Below the pieces are notes generated by a model. It searched no databases. It saw nothing but the letters and a program-made list of their open reading frames with translations, and was not told the DNA's origin. A DNA stretch of 50,091 bases from Phycisphaerales bacterium (GTDB lineage: Bacteria > Bacteroidota > Bacteroidia > Chitinophagales > Chitinophagaceae), in assembly GCA_030053995.1 (NCBI GenBank), contig JASGCP010000003.1:1-50091 (forward strand), read 5' to 3'. The number at the start of each line of letters is the position of its first letter. Within the stretch, counting starts at the first letter, position 1. Below, in pieces: positions 16,635 to 25,657 of the stretch. Both the position numbers and the translations under genes were made by a program.

Positions 16635-19367
16635 ATGCAAGATATAGCGTACATACTTGGATCTTCACCTGAATACATAGAGTCATTATATCAAGAATAT
16701 GTGCTTGATCCTAGTAGGGTCGATCAAGAATTTCGTAAATTTTTTGAGGGTTTTGATTTCGCTGTCGCCAATTATAAGGGCGGTACGAAAGTTGAACAAG
16801 GAAATATACAGAATGGTGAATTTGATATTCTTAGGGAAATTAATGTTTATAAATTAATCTATGCGTATCGAGATAAGGGACATCTGATTGCAAAGACTAA
16901 TCCTATTAGACCCCGCAAGGATCGACATGCTAACTTAGATTTATCTTACTTTAACCTGAGCGATGTTAATTGGGATCAAGAGTTTTATGCTGGTCATTGT
17001 GTTGGATTGGGTAAAACAACCCTTAAAAATATTGTTTCAAAGTTAACTAATTGCTATGCCCATAAGATTGGTTTTGAATATACACATATTAATGATGCAA
17101 ACAAAATAAAATGGTTGGAAGAAGAAATTGAAAGTAAGTTTCAAGTCCCGCTGTCCTTAGAAAAAAAAAGACGGATACTGACTAAACTAAATGAGGCTGT
17201 TATTTTTGAGAAGTTTTTGCATACCAAATATGTTGGACAGAAAAGATTTTCATTAGAAGGTGGTGAAACGACGATTGTTGCTTTGGATGAGATTTTAAAT
17301 GTAGCAGCCGAATACTCAGTTGCAGAGGTGGAAATCGGCATGGCCCATAGAGGTCGTTTAAATATTTTGGCTAATACTTTAAAAAAAACATATAGCCAAA
17401 TTTTTAGTGAATTTGAAGGTACGGCTAAAATTGATCAAACATTAGGTAGTGGTGATGTTAAATATCATTTAGGGTTTGATAGTCAAGTTGAAACGATGAG
17501 TCAACAAAAAATACATGTCAAACTCATGCCTAACCCTTCGCACCTAGAAGCAGTTAACCCCATAGTAACAGGATTTTCAAGAGCTAAAGCTGATTTACTG
17601 TACAAAGGTAATTATAATAAGGTCTTACCAATTTTGATACATGGTGACGCAGCGGTAGCTGGTCAAGGTATTATTTATGAGTTGTTGCAGATGTCTCTCT
17701 TAAAAGGTTATTGGGTCGGTGGTACCATTCATTTTGTTATTAATAATCAAATTGGTTTTACTACTGATTTTGATGATGCTAGAAGTAGCGATTATTGTAC
17801 TTCTCTAGCAACGATGGTTCAAGCCCCAATTTTGCATGTGAACGGGGATGATCCTGAAGCCGTGCTCAAGTCTGCTAATTTAGCCGTTCGTTATCGTCAA
17901 CAGTTCCAATCTGATATTTTTATTGATATGGTATGTTATAGACGACACGGTCATAACGAAGGTGATGATCCTAAATATACACAACCTTCTTTGTACCAAA
18001 TAATTGATAGTCATCCCAACCCTCGTGAAGTTTATACCGAATTTTTAATGGCAGAAGGAGAAGATAACGCACGTGCATTAGCACAAGAAATGGAAAAAAA
18101 GTTTTGGCTTGAATTACAAAATCGATTAGATGAGGTAAAACAAAGTCCTTTGCCCTATAATCATCAACCCCCAGAAATTGCATGGAGTAAATTACAAAAA
18201 CCAACTATAAAGGAATTATTTGAAATTTATCATACTGGTTTGCCTTTAGAAGATATTAAGAAGATGTTTTATCAGTTGATGTCTTATCCTGCTGATTTCA
18301 CACCACTTAAAAAAATTGATAAGTTATTAGAGGAAAAGAAGATGTTATTTGAAAAAGAAGGTAAAATAGATTGGGCATCAGCCGAGTTACTCGCCTATGC
18401 TACTATTGTTGAACGGGGATTTGTTTTTAGACTAAGTGGTGAAGATGTTAAGCGTGGTACTTTTTCGCATCGTCACCTTATGATTATGGACGAAAATAAT
18501 AGAGAGTATAACCGTCTATCACCTTTTACTAAAACCAACAATATACATGTCTATAATTCTTTGTTAAGTGAATATGCTGTGTTAGGCTTTGAATATGGTT
18601 ATGCACTTGCTAACCCTAATTCCTTGACACTTTGGGAAGCACAATTCGGTGATTTTGCTAACGGTGCTCAAATTATTATTGATCAATTTATTGTTGCAGG
18701 GGAGGAAAAATGGGGGCGTATGAATGGCTTGGTCTTATTATTACCTCATGGTTATGAAGGACAAGGTCCCGAACATAGTAGTGCTAGAATGGAACGATAT
18801 TTACAAATGTGTGCAGAAAATAATGTTATTATTGCTAATATTACCAATGCATCAAATCTATTTCATGTTTTAGTACGCCAAATAACATGGCCGTTTAGAA
18901 AACCGTTAATTATTTTCACGCCTAAAGGTAATCTACGGCTACCTGAATCTTGTAGCCCAATAGCTGAATTTGAACAGCTATCTTTTAGAGAAGTAATTGA
19001 TGATGTATCCGTATCTGATGTTAAGAAGATTACTAAGGTTTTATTTTGTACGGGTAAAATTTACTTTGATTTAATGAGTGCCAAGATAAAACAGCAAAAA
19101 GATCATGTCGCCATTGTTCGCATTGAGCAATTATATCCGTTGCCCGAGACGCAACTTCTAAAGTTGTTTGATAAGTATCAGTCTGCTTTGTGGTATTGGG
19201 TTCAGGAGGAACCATTGAATATGGGAGCGGCTACTTTTATGCAAACACGGTTTACTGCTCGTTCATTTGGTGTTATTAGTCGCCCTTTAAGTGCATCAAC
19301 GGCTAGTGGCTATGCAAAAATTCATCAAGCCGAACAATTGGCAATAATAACAGCATCATTGAGTTAG
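16635..19367 (+). CDS. sucA: 2-oxoglutarate dehydrogenase E1 component
   Basis: This thiamine-diphosphate-dependent decarboxylase forms the E1 subunit of the 2-oxoglutarate dehydrogenase complex of the TCA cycle. The N-terminal tail motif YILGSSPEYIESLYQEY is the conserved E2-binding peptide region. Active-site blocks follow in order: EIGMAHRGRLNIL, HGDAAVAGQGIIYE, the TPP motif HVNGDDPEAVLKSAN, CYRRHGHNEGDDP, LWEAQFGDFANGAQ and LLPHGYEGQGPEHSSAR. At 910 residues it is full length. The usual downstream sucB (E2) is absent; the next gene runs convergently 8 bp away. The E3 gene lpdA is 3.5 kb upstream on the other strand. A 28-bp inverted-repeat element lies directly upstream. Confidence 0.97.
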   Translation: MQDIAYILGSSPEYIESLYQEYVLDPSRVDQEFRKFFEGFDFAVANYKGGTKVEQGNIQNGEFDILREINVYKLIYAYRDKGHLIAKTNPIRPRKDRHANLDLSYFNLSDVNWDQEFYAGHCVGLGKTTLKNIVSKLTNCYAHKIGFEYTHINDANKIKWLEEEIESKFQVPLSLEKKRRILTKLNEAVIFEKFLHTKYVGQKRFSLEGGETTIVALDEILNVAAEYSVAEVEIGMAHRGRLNILANTLKKTYSQIFSEFEGTAKIDQTLGSGDVKYHLGFDSQVETMSQQKIHVKLMPNPSHLEAVNPIVTGFSRAKADLLYKGNYNKVLPILIHGDAAVAGQGIIYELLQMSLLKGYWVGGTIHFVINNQIGFTTDFDDARSSDYCTSLATMVQAPILHVNGDDPEAVLKSANLAVRYRQQFQSDIFIDMVCYRRHGHNEGDDPKYTQPSLYQIIDSHPNPREVYTEFLMAEGEDNARALAQEMEKKFWLELQNRLDEVKQSPLPYNHQPPEIAWSKLQKPTIKELFEIYHTGLPLEDIKKMFYQLMSYPADFTPLKKIDKLLEEKKMLFEKEGKIDWASAELLAYATIVERGFVFRLSGEDVKRGTFSHRHLMIMDENNREYNRLSPFTKTNNIHVYNSLLSEYAVLGFEYGYALANPNSLTLWEAQFGDFANGAQIIIDQFIVAGEEKWGRMNGLVLLLPHGYEGQGPEHSSARMERYLQMCAENNVIIANITNASNLFHVLVRQITWPFRKPLIIFTPKGNLRLPESCSPIAEFEQLSFREVIDDVSVSDVKKITKVLFCTGKIYFDLMSAKIKQQKDHVAIVRIEQLYPLPETQLLKLFDKYQSALWYWVQEEPLNMGAATFMQTRFTARSFGVISRPLSASTASGYAKIHQAEQLAIITASLS

Positions 19368-19375
19368 TACAAAAA

Positions 19376-20377
19376 TTATTGTAACTGTTCGATAAACTTG
19401 ATAATATCTATACCATCCGGAAAATCAAAAAGCGAAGGACATTGTGCTTGCCCAAATGGAATATGGTTTTTAGAAATAATCGCCTGAATATGTGTGTTGG
19501 TAGCAAGAGATTTTTCTAAATCGGTGTATGAACTATACGATGTGTAATAAACTTGGCTAATAGGCGAGAATAATTCTTTACTTTCCGTTAGTATCAATGC
19601 CTCAGTTTCTAAGTAGGGCTTTTTATCCATTAGTAGCAGGGTTAGATGATAGTCATAGTTGTTTTTGTAAACTGATAAATCCATTAAATGCTGGTATCGT
19701 TTGCAACATTGAAGAAAATTTGTAAAATTGTACCCATCTGGTACAAAAAGTTTACTAACACTTCTACAACCTAAGCCAAAGTATAAGAATATATCTTGTG
19801 TTAGTTGCTCTAATTCCTTCATGGTTTCATTTCCCGTTAAAATGGCAACACTCGTTTTATTAGTACGAAGAATGTGCGGGTATTTTTTAAAATAATAGTG
19901 AAAGTAATTGCTGGAGAGATTGTTACCGTTGGTAATATAAGCATCGCAGTTTTGAGGACGATCGACTATAAATAGTCGATTGCTTATCTCCGGATCCCAT
20001 GTTTGTATCTGATTAAAAGTTTCTGTTAGTAGCATGGTGTCTTTTGAAGATAATTTTAATTGTGCCGGTGCGTCTGAAAGATACAGTATGATAAAATCAT
20101 AAAATCCTGCAAGGGGAATATTGCCAGCAACAATAACCCCTATTTTATTTTTTTTAGTTTTTGATAATTGGGGGTACTGTGATATAAAAGATAATAATAT
20201 TTCTTGATCTAAGTAACCTTTAATAATGTTTTGAATAGCTACTTCAATAAACTCAGGTATAAAAAGTTTGTTGTGTTCAAAAGCCCGTTTTTTAGCAATT
20301 TCCCAATTTGGTGGGGATTCTATATAAAAGGATCGTAATTTTTGGAGTACGGTTATCTTATCTTTTATAGTTGTCAT
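19376..20377 (-). CDS. LuxC-like acyl-CoA/acyl reductase
   Basis: This 333-aa protein resembles the Bacteroidota branch of the acyl-CoA reductase (LuxC, ALDH-like) family, which reduces fatty acyl groups to aldehydes. The nucleotide-binding region GVIVAGNIPLAGFYDFIILYL and the catalytic cysteine block FLYFGLGCRSVSKLFVP are visible. So is the family C-terminus PFGQAQCPSLFDFPDGIDIIKF. It is shorter than LuxC proper (about 480 aa) but normal for the Bacteroidota group, which is often found as a single housekeeping copy of unclear role. It converges with sucA with 8 bp between them and follows the glycosyltransferase gene at 66 bp. Confidence 0.85.
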   Translation of the reverse strand: MTTIKDKITVLQKLRSFYIESPPNWEIAKKRAFEHNKLFIPEFIEVAIQNIIKGYLDQEILLSFISQYPQLSKTKKNKIGVIVAGNIPLAGFYDFIILYLSDAPAQLKLSSKDTMLLTETFNQIQTWDPEISNRLFIVDRPQNCDAYITNGNNLSSNYFHYYFKKYPHILRTNKTSVAILTGNETMKELEQLTQDIFLYFGLGCRSVSKLFVPDGYNFTNFLQCCKRYQHLMDLSVYKNNYDYHLTLLLMDKKPYLETEALILTESKELFSPISQVYYTSYSSYTDLEKSLATNTHIQAIISKNHIPFGQAQCPSLFDFPDGIDIIKFIEQLQ

Positions 20378-20443
20378 GCAACAATTAATAAGGGGGTATA
20401 GGGTTTAGCACTAACTGAAAGAATCATTGCTTATAAAATAAGA

Positions 20444-21316
20444 TTAAGGTATTAATATATAATTCTCATAGTAGGTATTAATACCTATTTTTTTTAAAAG
20501 CTTTTTTGCAATATCTTTATAATCAACGGCTGATTTTGATAGATCATATTCAAAGTACCAGTTTTTTTGTTTAATCCTTTCTAACATTACTTTGGGGTGT
20601 GTCCCCGTAAATTTTTTTAAACTTTTAATGTTCGTATAATCAAAATCACCTACCCATACTTCCGGTGGTGTTATGGGTGCATTGGTGTTGTTGTAAAATC
20701 GTCCAATATCTGTTTGCTTACGATTCATAACCTTTGGTTCACGAACCCATCCGTAGTGGTACATGCATGCCTCAGCCTTTTTGACTTGTAACTTCTTATT
20801 GTTGTCCTTTCTAAATCCCTGAGCATCACGGTAAGAATAAATATTCTTGCTATTCCTAATTATACGAATTTCGTGCGGATACCATGCTGATGAATTGCCC
20901 ACATAGTCAAATGATCCATAAAAGTGCACGTAATCAAACAGTAACCCATCAATCTCTTTTGCGTCAAGGTACTGATGCATATTGGTTTGAATGTTTAGTA
21001 AATATTTTTCATGCAAAACTTCATCACCTTGAATGTAAAATGCCCAATCGCTATTTTGATCCACTGCGGCTAATGCTTTATTTGTTTCAACGGATAGAAT
21101 TTTACCGCCCGTAAGTAAACTTTCATCCCAAATACTTTGAACTATTTTAATCTTAGGATTGTCGATTCGTTTAATTAATTCTAAAGTCCCATCAATTGAA
21201 TCACCAACTGATACTATAAATTCGTCACAGATAGGTAGTGCCGAAAGAATAGATTCAACAATAGGATATCCATACAGAATGGCATTTCTAATAAAAGTGA
21301 ATCCAGAAACTTTCAT
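20444..21316 (-). CDS. Family 2 glycosyltransferase
   Basis: The GT-A fold is indicated by the N-terminal SGFTFIRNAILYGYPIVESILSALP, the acidic loop VSVGDSIDGTLELIKRI and WAFYIQGDEVLHEKYL, where the D-E pair occupies the DXD position. At 290 residues it has the size of soluble family 2 transferases that add one sugar to lipid-linked glycans or O-antigen. The C-terminal half with HYGWVREPKVM is shared with a Bacteroidota glycosyltransferase subgroup. It lies in a minus-strand series with dacB upstream and the acyl reductase downstream, but no larger polysaccharide cluster is visible. Donor and acceptor are unknown. Confidence 0.85.
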   Translation of the reverse strand: MKVSGFTFIRNAILYGYPIVESILSALPICDEFIVSVGDSIDGTLELIKRIDNPKIKIVQSIWDESLLTGGKILSVETNKALAAVDQNSDWAFYIQGDEVLHEKYLLNIQTNMHQYLDAKEIDGLLFDYVHFYGSFDYVGNSSAWYPHEIRIIRNSKNIYSYRDAQGFRKDNNKKLQVKKAEACMYHYGWVREPKVMNRKQTDIGRFYNNTNAPITPPEVWVGDFDYTNIKSLKKFTGTHPKVMLERIKQKNWYFEYDLSKSAVDYKDIAKKLLKKIGINTYYENYILIP

Positions 21317-21515
21317 AAGGCTACTGAATGGGCAATTGGAAAAATTAAAGTGGTAGTTATCCCAAAGGTATTTTTTTTTTTTTATTGTAAAAAATATCTT
21401 CTTGAAGTAAAGAATCGAATGGATTAATGATAATAATTAGCTATGGATATTCTCACGGCTGATTATTAGGCATATAGGCAAAATGGTAAATGTTATGTAC
21501 AATCCATAAAATGGC

Positions 21516-22814
21516 TTAATGTAACCGTTTTATAATTGATAGCAATAATTTATTTCGAGCATTATTAACAGTCCCAATCTTGTCAATAAAATCGTTGAGT
21601 AGTAAGGAAAATATAATAATTCGATTTTTTGAAGTCGCAAAGAAACCACTTAAATTCGTTACACCACCCATGGTTCCAGTTTTGGCGTAGATGGTTGTTT
21701 TTTTTTGTCCAAATGCTATTATTTTTATAGGAAACAATAATTTCATCTCTTCGATGCCCCAATTTTTAATTAGTTGGTTGATGACCCATACAATATCATT
21801 TGGAGAGAATAAATTATACCGACTTAGTCCGCTACCATCTTCCCATCGTGGCTTATTAGGGATTTGTACGAATTCATTATGTAATATAGAGTCAATTAAG
21901 GCTTTAGTATCGAAATGATGTTTATACCTTAAACTGCACATTTCTAATATTTGATCGGCATAAAAATTGTCACTTCGTGCCATCATGATTTTACAAAGAC
22001 TGTCTCTTGATTGTGAGTAGAGTGTATCCCAATTGGTAATAGTATCTCCTTGATAATAATTGATAGGAATATGTAGCGTGTCTGATAGTAGTGTGACTGC
22101 TATTGGTTTATTAGCAATATTGGTTATAAAGGGAATTTGCTGGATTGTTGTCGTTTTTTTTATAGGCGATAATATAAAACGATTATTATGAAATAGGCGT
22201 GTTAATGATCCAACATTGCTCGAGTCAAGATTGTGTAGATTGGCGTCTATATTGTTTGGGATTATTTGATATGATGTATCTGTTTTTATTAATGTTAAAA
22301 CATTACCGTAAATAGGTAAGCTACTTCTTTCTGGCATGTAGTGTTGATTATAATCATCCCACGACCAACCTGGTGCATAAAAGTTATCGATGGGCGTAGC
22401 ATTATCGTAATACAAATGTTTGTCTTTATTTGAATCAAGAAAATTAAAAGCAGGCTGATTGTTAAAATCATGGTGTAAGAATGACGGGTCGGCAGTCCCC
22501 GAAAAAATAAGTGAGTCGCCTGTAATATGATAAACCAGTCCCAGTAATGAATCTGGCAAGTAGTGTAAGGCAATCCATAAGGTCAAAATTTTTAAATTAG
22601 ACGCGGGGGTAAAGTATGCGTTTGCATGGTATTGCATAAGTGGTTTGGCACATTTATTGGGTTGATACATTGCAATAGCTATACCAACTTTAGCAAATCG
22701 CAGTACAGAATCTTTTTGTATATGATATTTTATACTTACCAATTTGCTGGTAACAGAACAAGCTGTAAGAATAAAGGAGGATAGAAAGAATAAGATAATG
22801 GACTTTTTGCTCAT
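21516..22814 (-). CDS. dacB: D-alanyl-D-alanine carboxypeptidase/endopeptidase (PBP4 family, S13)
   Basis: This periplasmic penicillin-binding protein trims and cleaves peptidoglycan cross-links. The N-terminus is a lipoprotein signal with the lipobox FILTAC. The three active-site motifs are present in order: SxxK in TPASNLKILT, SxN in MARSDNFYADQILE, and KTG in IYAKTGTMGGVTNLSGFF. At 432 residues it is slightly shorter than E. coli PBP4 and has the inserted domain typical of S13. It is in a minus-strand run with the GH2-like gene upstream (about 115 bp) and the glycosyltransferase downstream (about 200 bp). Confidence 0.93.
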   Translation of the reverse strand: MSKKSIILFFLSSFILTACSVTSKLVSIKYHIQKDSVLRFAKVGIAIAMYQPNKCAKPLMQYHANAYFTPASNLKILTLWIALHYLPDSLLGLVYHITGDSLIFSGTADPSFLHHDFNNQPAFNFLDSNKDKHLYYDNATPIDNFYAPGWSWDDYNQHYMPERSSLPIYGNVLTLIKTDTSYQIIPNNIDANLHNLDSSNVGSLTRLFHNNRFILSPIKKTTTIQQIPFITNIANKPIAVTLLSDTLHIPINYYQGDTITNWDTLYSQSRDSLCKIMMARSDNFYADQILEMCSLRYKHHFDTKALIDSILHNEFVQIPNKPRWEDGSGLSRYNLFSPNDIVWVINQLIKNWGIEEMKLLFPIKIIAFGQKKTTIYAKTGTMGGVTNLSGFFATSKNRIIIFSLLLNDFIDKIGTVNNARNKLLLSIIKRLH

Positions 22815-22929
22815 GATATTTTTTTAAGAGTGTTGCCTGTTGCATATTTTTTAGGTGAACATGGTAGATTATTTTGCTTGATATATCCAAGCGATATGGA
22901 TTATATTGATAATAATCTTGGATGATTTA

Positions 22930-25170
22930 TTAATCGAAAATGTTGGTGTTTTTAGCATATTGATTTTTAAAGTGTAGGGTTTTTGAATATTTGTTTGGCG
23001 TGCGAACTTGAATGTGTAGGGTTATATTTTTATAATAGCCGGAACGCAATAATAGGACGGCCTTTCCTGAATATGCCTTAGTGGCTATTCTTTTCTTATT
23101 CCTTGTTGGTTGATAGCCATCTTTAAATGAAACAAGCGTAGCCTGTGCATTCCCTTTTATTGAGAAATGAATAATAGTATGATTATCAAATATACAAGGT
23201 TCTCCAAACTCATCTAACAAGGTAGCTTGCATATAGAAAAATTCATGGCTCGTAAGTTGTGTAGGCGGTACACTACATGCAACAACTAACTCCGAAGGTA
23301 TGCTATTTGTTCCAGCATATTTTAAGATTGTTTTGGTATCGTGGCTATCTTGTTGTAATTGTAATAATATTTCTGTTGATCTTGGTATGTTAATCCATTT
23401 ATTTATGTGACAATTTAATTGATTTGATTCGTACGATACGGGTATCATGTTTATATTATTTTTTTCTCTATTGAATAGTGTTATATTTTTATAGATGTTA
23501 CTATAACTTGTCAAACTGCTATTATTTATTTCATCTATTTTCGATAAACGAGTTCCGGTTGGTATAAGATGTATAGTAGGAGTTTGTGTATTCAAAATGC
23601 AACGATAAAAGTAGTAAACATGAGTAGGTAACCCTATTGTATCAAATAAACCAATTCCCTGATAGCTTGCCATATTAATGAAGTTGTCGATTATTATTGA
23701 ATTTGAATCTAATAAATTTACTATTGATTGTTGTTGATCGTCTTTTTTTTTATTTTGGGCGACTGCTTCTTGATTATAGCGTTGATAGATGTCTTGAATG
23801 AGTGTATCAGAAGGGGCTGCATTAATAATATATTGATTACTTTGAAGTTGACGGTTGCTTAATGGTTTTTGCTTGTCTTCAACCTCATTCGGCATACGCC
23901 ATAAAATAATACTTGGATGATTAGCTTCTTCTTTGATTATATTGGTTAACAAGTCAATGGTCGTATTATTTTGATAAGTATTATCTCGATCAAGTTTATT
24001 AATTGTTTTTATATTTGGACATTCTTGTAAGACGTATAAGCCTATTTTATCGCAGGCATTAATAATTTCATTCGATACGGTACCATATTCTACTTGAATA
24101 GCATTAAACCCAAGCCCTTTAATTAATTTAACTTTGTCTATGGCATTATATTGGTTGTCAAGGCTATTGAAACGATTCTTTGTATCCAATAGAATATATC
24201 CTTTTAGTTTAATGGGCTGGTTATTCAATCGCAATGATTCGTTAGGTTTTTGTGTAATTGTTCTTATCCCGATAGGAATTGAAATTTTATCTTCTAAGCT
24301 ATAATCATTATTGTTGTAAAGACTCAGTTCGAGGTTGTATAAATATGGTGTATCAAGGTTCCAAAGATGTGGCCGTCGTAATGAAAAAATAGTGGTGAAT
24401 AGGCTGTCTTGAATATGGTTGTACAATTTTGAAAAAATTACAATATGATGCGTGTCTTCAAGTTGTACATTAATTTTTAGGTCCTTTTTATTAGGATTGT
24501 TAATTGGGCTGTTGATAAAAAGGTGAGCCGTAGAATCATTTTCAATTGATGAATAGGATGTGGTCTTCAAGTAATCAAAGTGTTCTTTATTGGTTATGAT
24601 GAATTTAATATGATTAATATATTTTTTTGTTGGATAACCTGAAACTTGAGTCATTACTTTAAGGGCTATCAGGTTATGTTGATTAGGCCTAATGAAAGGC
24701 GAGATGTTCGTTGTTGATTTTCCATATTGAAGTATCTTTTGTTCAACTTTTTCCCCATTAATATATAGTGTGTAATTTGTTGCTACGCAGTCTATTACTA
24801 TATAAATTTTTTGTGATTCAAGTTCAATAATATGTGGTTTAAAATATACAATTTTTCTGAACCATAGAATATTATTGTCTACTAATTCATTGGTGCCTGT
24901 ATTTAGTATATTTGAATGATTTGAATATTGTTTGGCGCCCGTATCGTTTGGTTTATAATCTTGCCAATAGTATGGCAAATTTATTAAAGACCAATGTTCA
25001 TCTAGAAAATCTTGTTTTGATGCAAATAAATAATCCCCTCGAGCAATTCGCCAGTCGTTGTCTAAATTGTACTCTTGCGATCCTTGACTAAATGATATGA
25101 AATTGAGTGAACAAAAAATGCCCACAATAATAAATTTAATCCGCTTAATTGTAAACAACTGATTACCCAT
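22930..25170 (-). CDS. Secreted glycoside hydrolase family 2-like protein, probably impaired
   Basis: A signal peptide (FIIVGIFCSLNFISFSQG) precedes a GH2 layout. There is a sugar-binding jelly roll (LINLPYYWQDYKP, VATNYTLYINGEKVE), an immunoglobulin-like domain, then a TIM barrel with LKGYILLDTKNRF and IKGLGFNAIQVEYG. The acid/base motif ILWRMPNEVEDK keeps N-E. After it the barrel is short. The usual nucleophile glutamate (S-E-x-G type) is not visible before GIGLFDTIGLPTHVYYFYR, where GH2 barrels normally end, and a C-terminal beta domain follows. I chose Met 25170 over the track start because it directly precedes the signal peptide. The fold is confident; beta-galactosidase activity is doubtful. 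The gene is divergent from the VKOR fusion. Confidence 0.8.
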   Translation of the reverse strand: MGNQLFTIKRIKFIIVGIFCSLNFISFSQGSQEYNLDNDWRIARGDYLFASKQDFLDEHWSLINLPYYWQDYKPNDTGAKQYSNHSNILNTGTNELVDNNILWFRKIVYFKPHIIELESQKIYIVIDCVATNYTLYINGEKVEQKILQYGKSTTNISPFIRPNQHNLIALKVMTQVSGYPTKKYINHIKFIITNKEHFDYLKTTSYSSIENDSTAHLFINSPINNPNKKDLKINVQLEDTHHIVIFSKLYNHIQDSLFTTIFSLRRPHLWNLDTPYLYNLELSLYNNNDYSLEDKISIPIGIRTITQKPNESLRLNNQPIKLKGYILLDTKNRFNSLDNQYNAIDKVKLIKGLGFNAIQVEYGTVSNEIINACDKIGLYVLQECPNIKTINKLDRDNTYQNNTTIDLLTNIIKEEANHPSIILWRMPNEVEDKQKPLSNRQLQSNQYIINAAPSDTLIQDIYQRYNQEAVAQNKKKDDQQQSIVNLLDSNSIIIDNFINMASYQGIGLFDTIGLPTHVYYFYRCILNTQTPTIHLIPTGTRLSKIDEINNSSLTSYSNIYKNITLFNREKNNINMIPVSYESNQLNCHINKWINIPRSTEILLQLQQDSHDTKTILKYAGTNSIPSELVVACSVPPTQLTSHEFFYMQATLLDEFGEPCIFDNHTIIHFSIKGNAQATLVSFKDGYQPTRNKKRIATKAYSGKAVLLLRSGYYKNITLHIQVRTPNKYSKTLHFKNQYAKNTNIFD

Positions 25171-25239
25171 AAATTTGTTTTGATTGCCGTGTTGTTTGGT
25201 GCACCTATAATCTTTCGTTTTTATATTATTATAATACAT

Positions 25240-25657
25240 GTGTGTTTGAAATATTGATGCGTGTGATGTTTCTGCCTCTTTGTATGCCTTTTTTGATGAA
25301 TATTTTTTTCGTAAATATCCGATTTTTTAATTGTATGGAATTATTTTTATTCTGACAATTCAAAAATACACGGACATATTGAAAAATACATTCGCTCATA
25401 TTCATTGTAATTTTGTTATCAGTTTAAACTTGAATTATATTTTTTGGATAATTAAATAGACAAGAGGTGTAAAAAATATTGTGGCTAAATTATTTGATTT
25501 GTTTAAATAACTTTAGCATGCTCAATTGAAAAAAACGATAAATCATTTTTTTTTTGGTAGTTTTGTAAATTTTATTTAATATTGTACCATTGTCGCAATT
25601 TTACGCATCCGATTTTAGTTTAATTTTAACATATAATTACATAAATTTTAGAAACCT
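25240..25657. promoter_or_regulatory. Divergent intergenic region before the peptide-export cluster
   Basis: About 420-490 bp separate the GH2-like gene from the VKOR fusion. On the plus strand a good -7 element TAGTTTTG lies at 25558-25565, about 92 bases before the ATG, but no clear -33 TTTG sits at the right distance. I see no ORF, RNA gene or repeat here. Confidence 0.4.
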
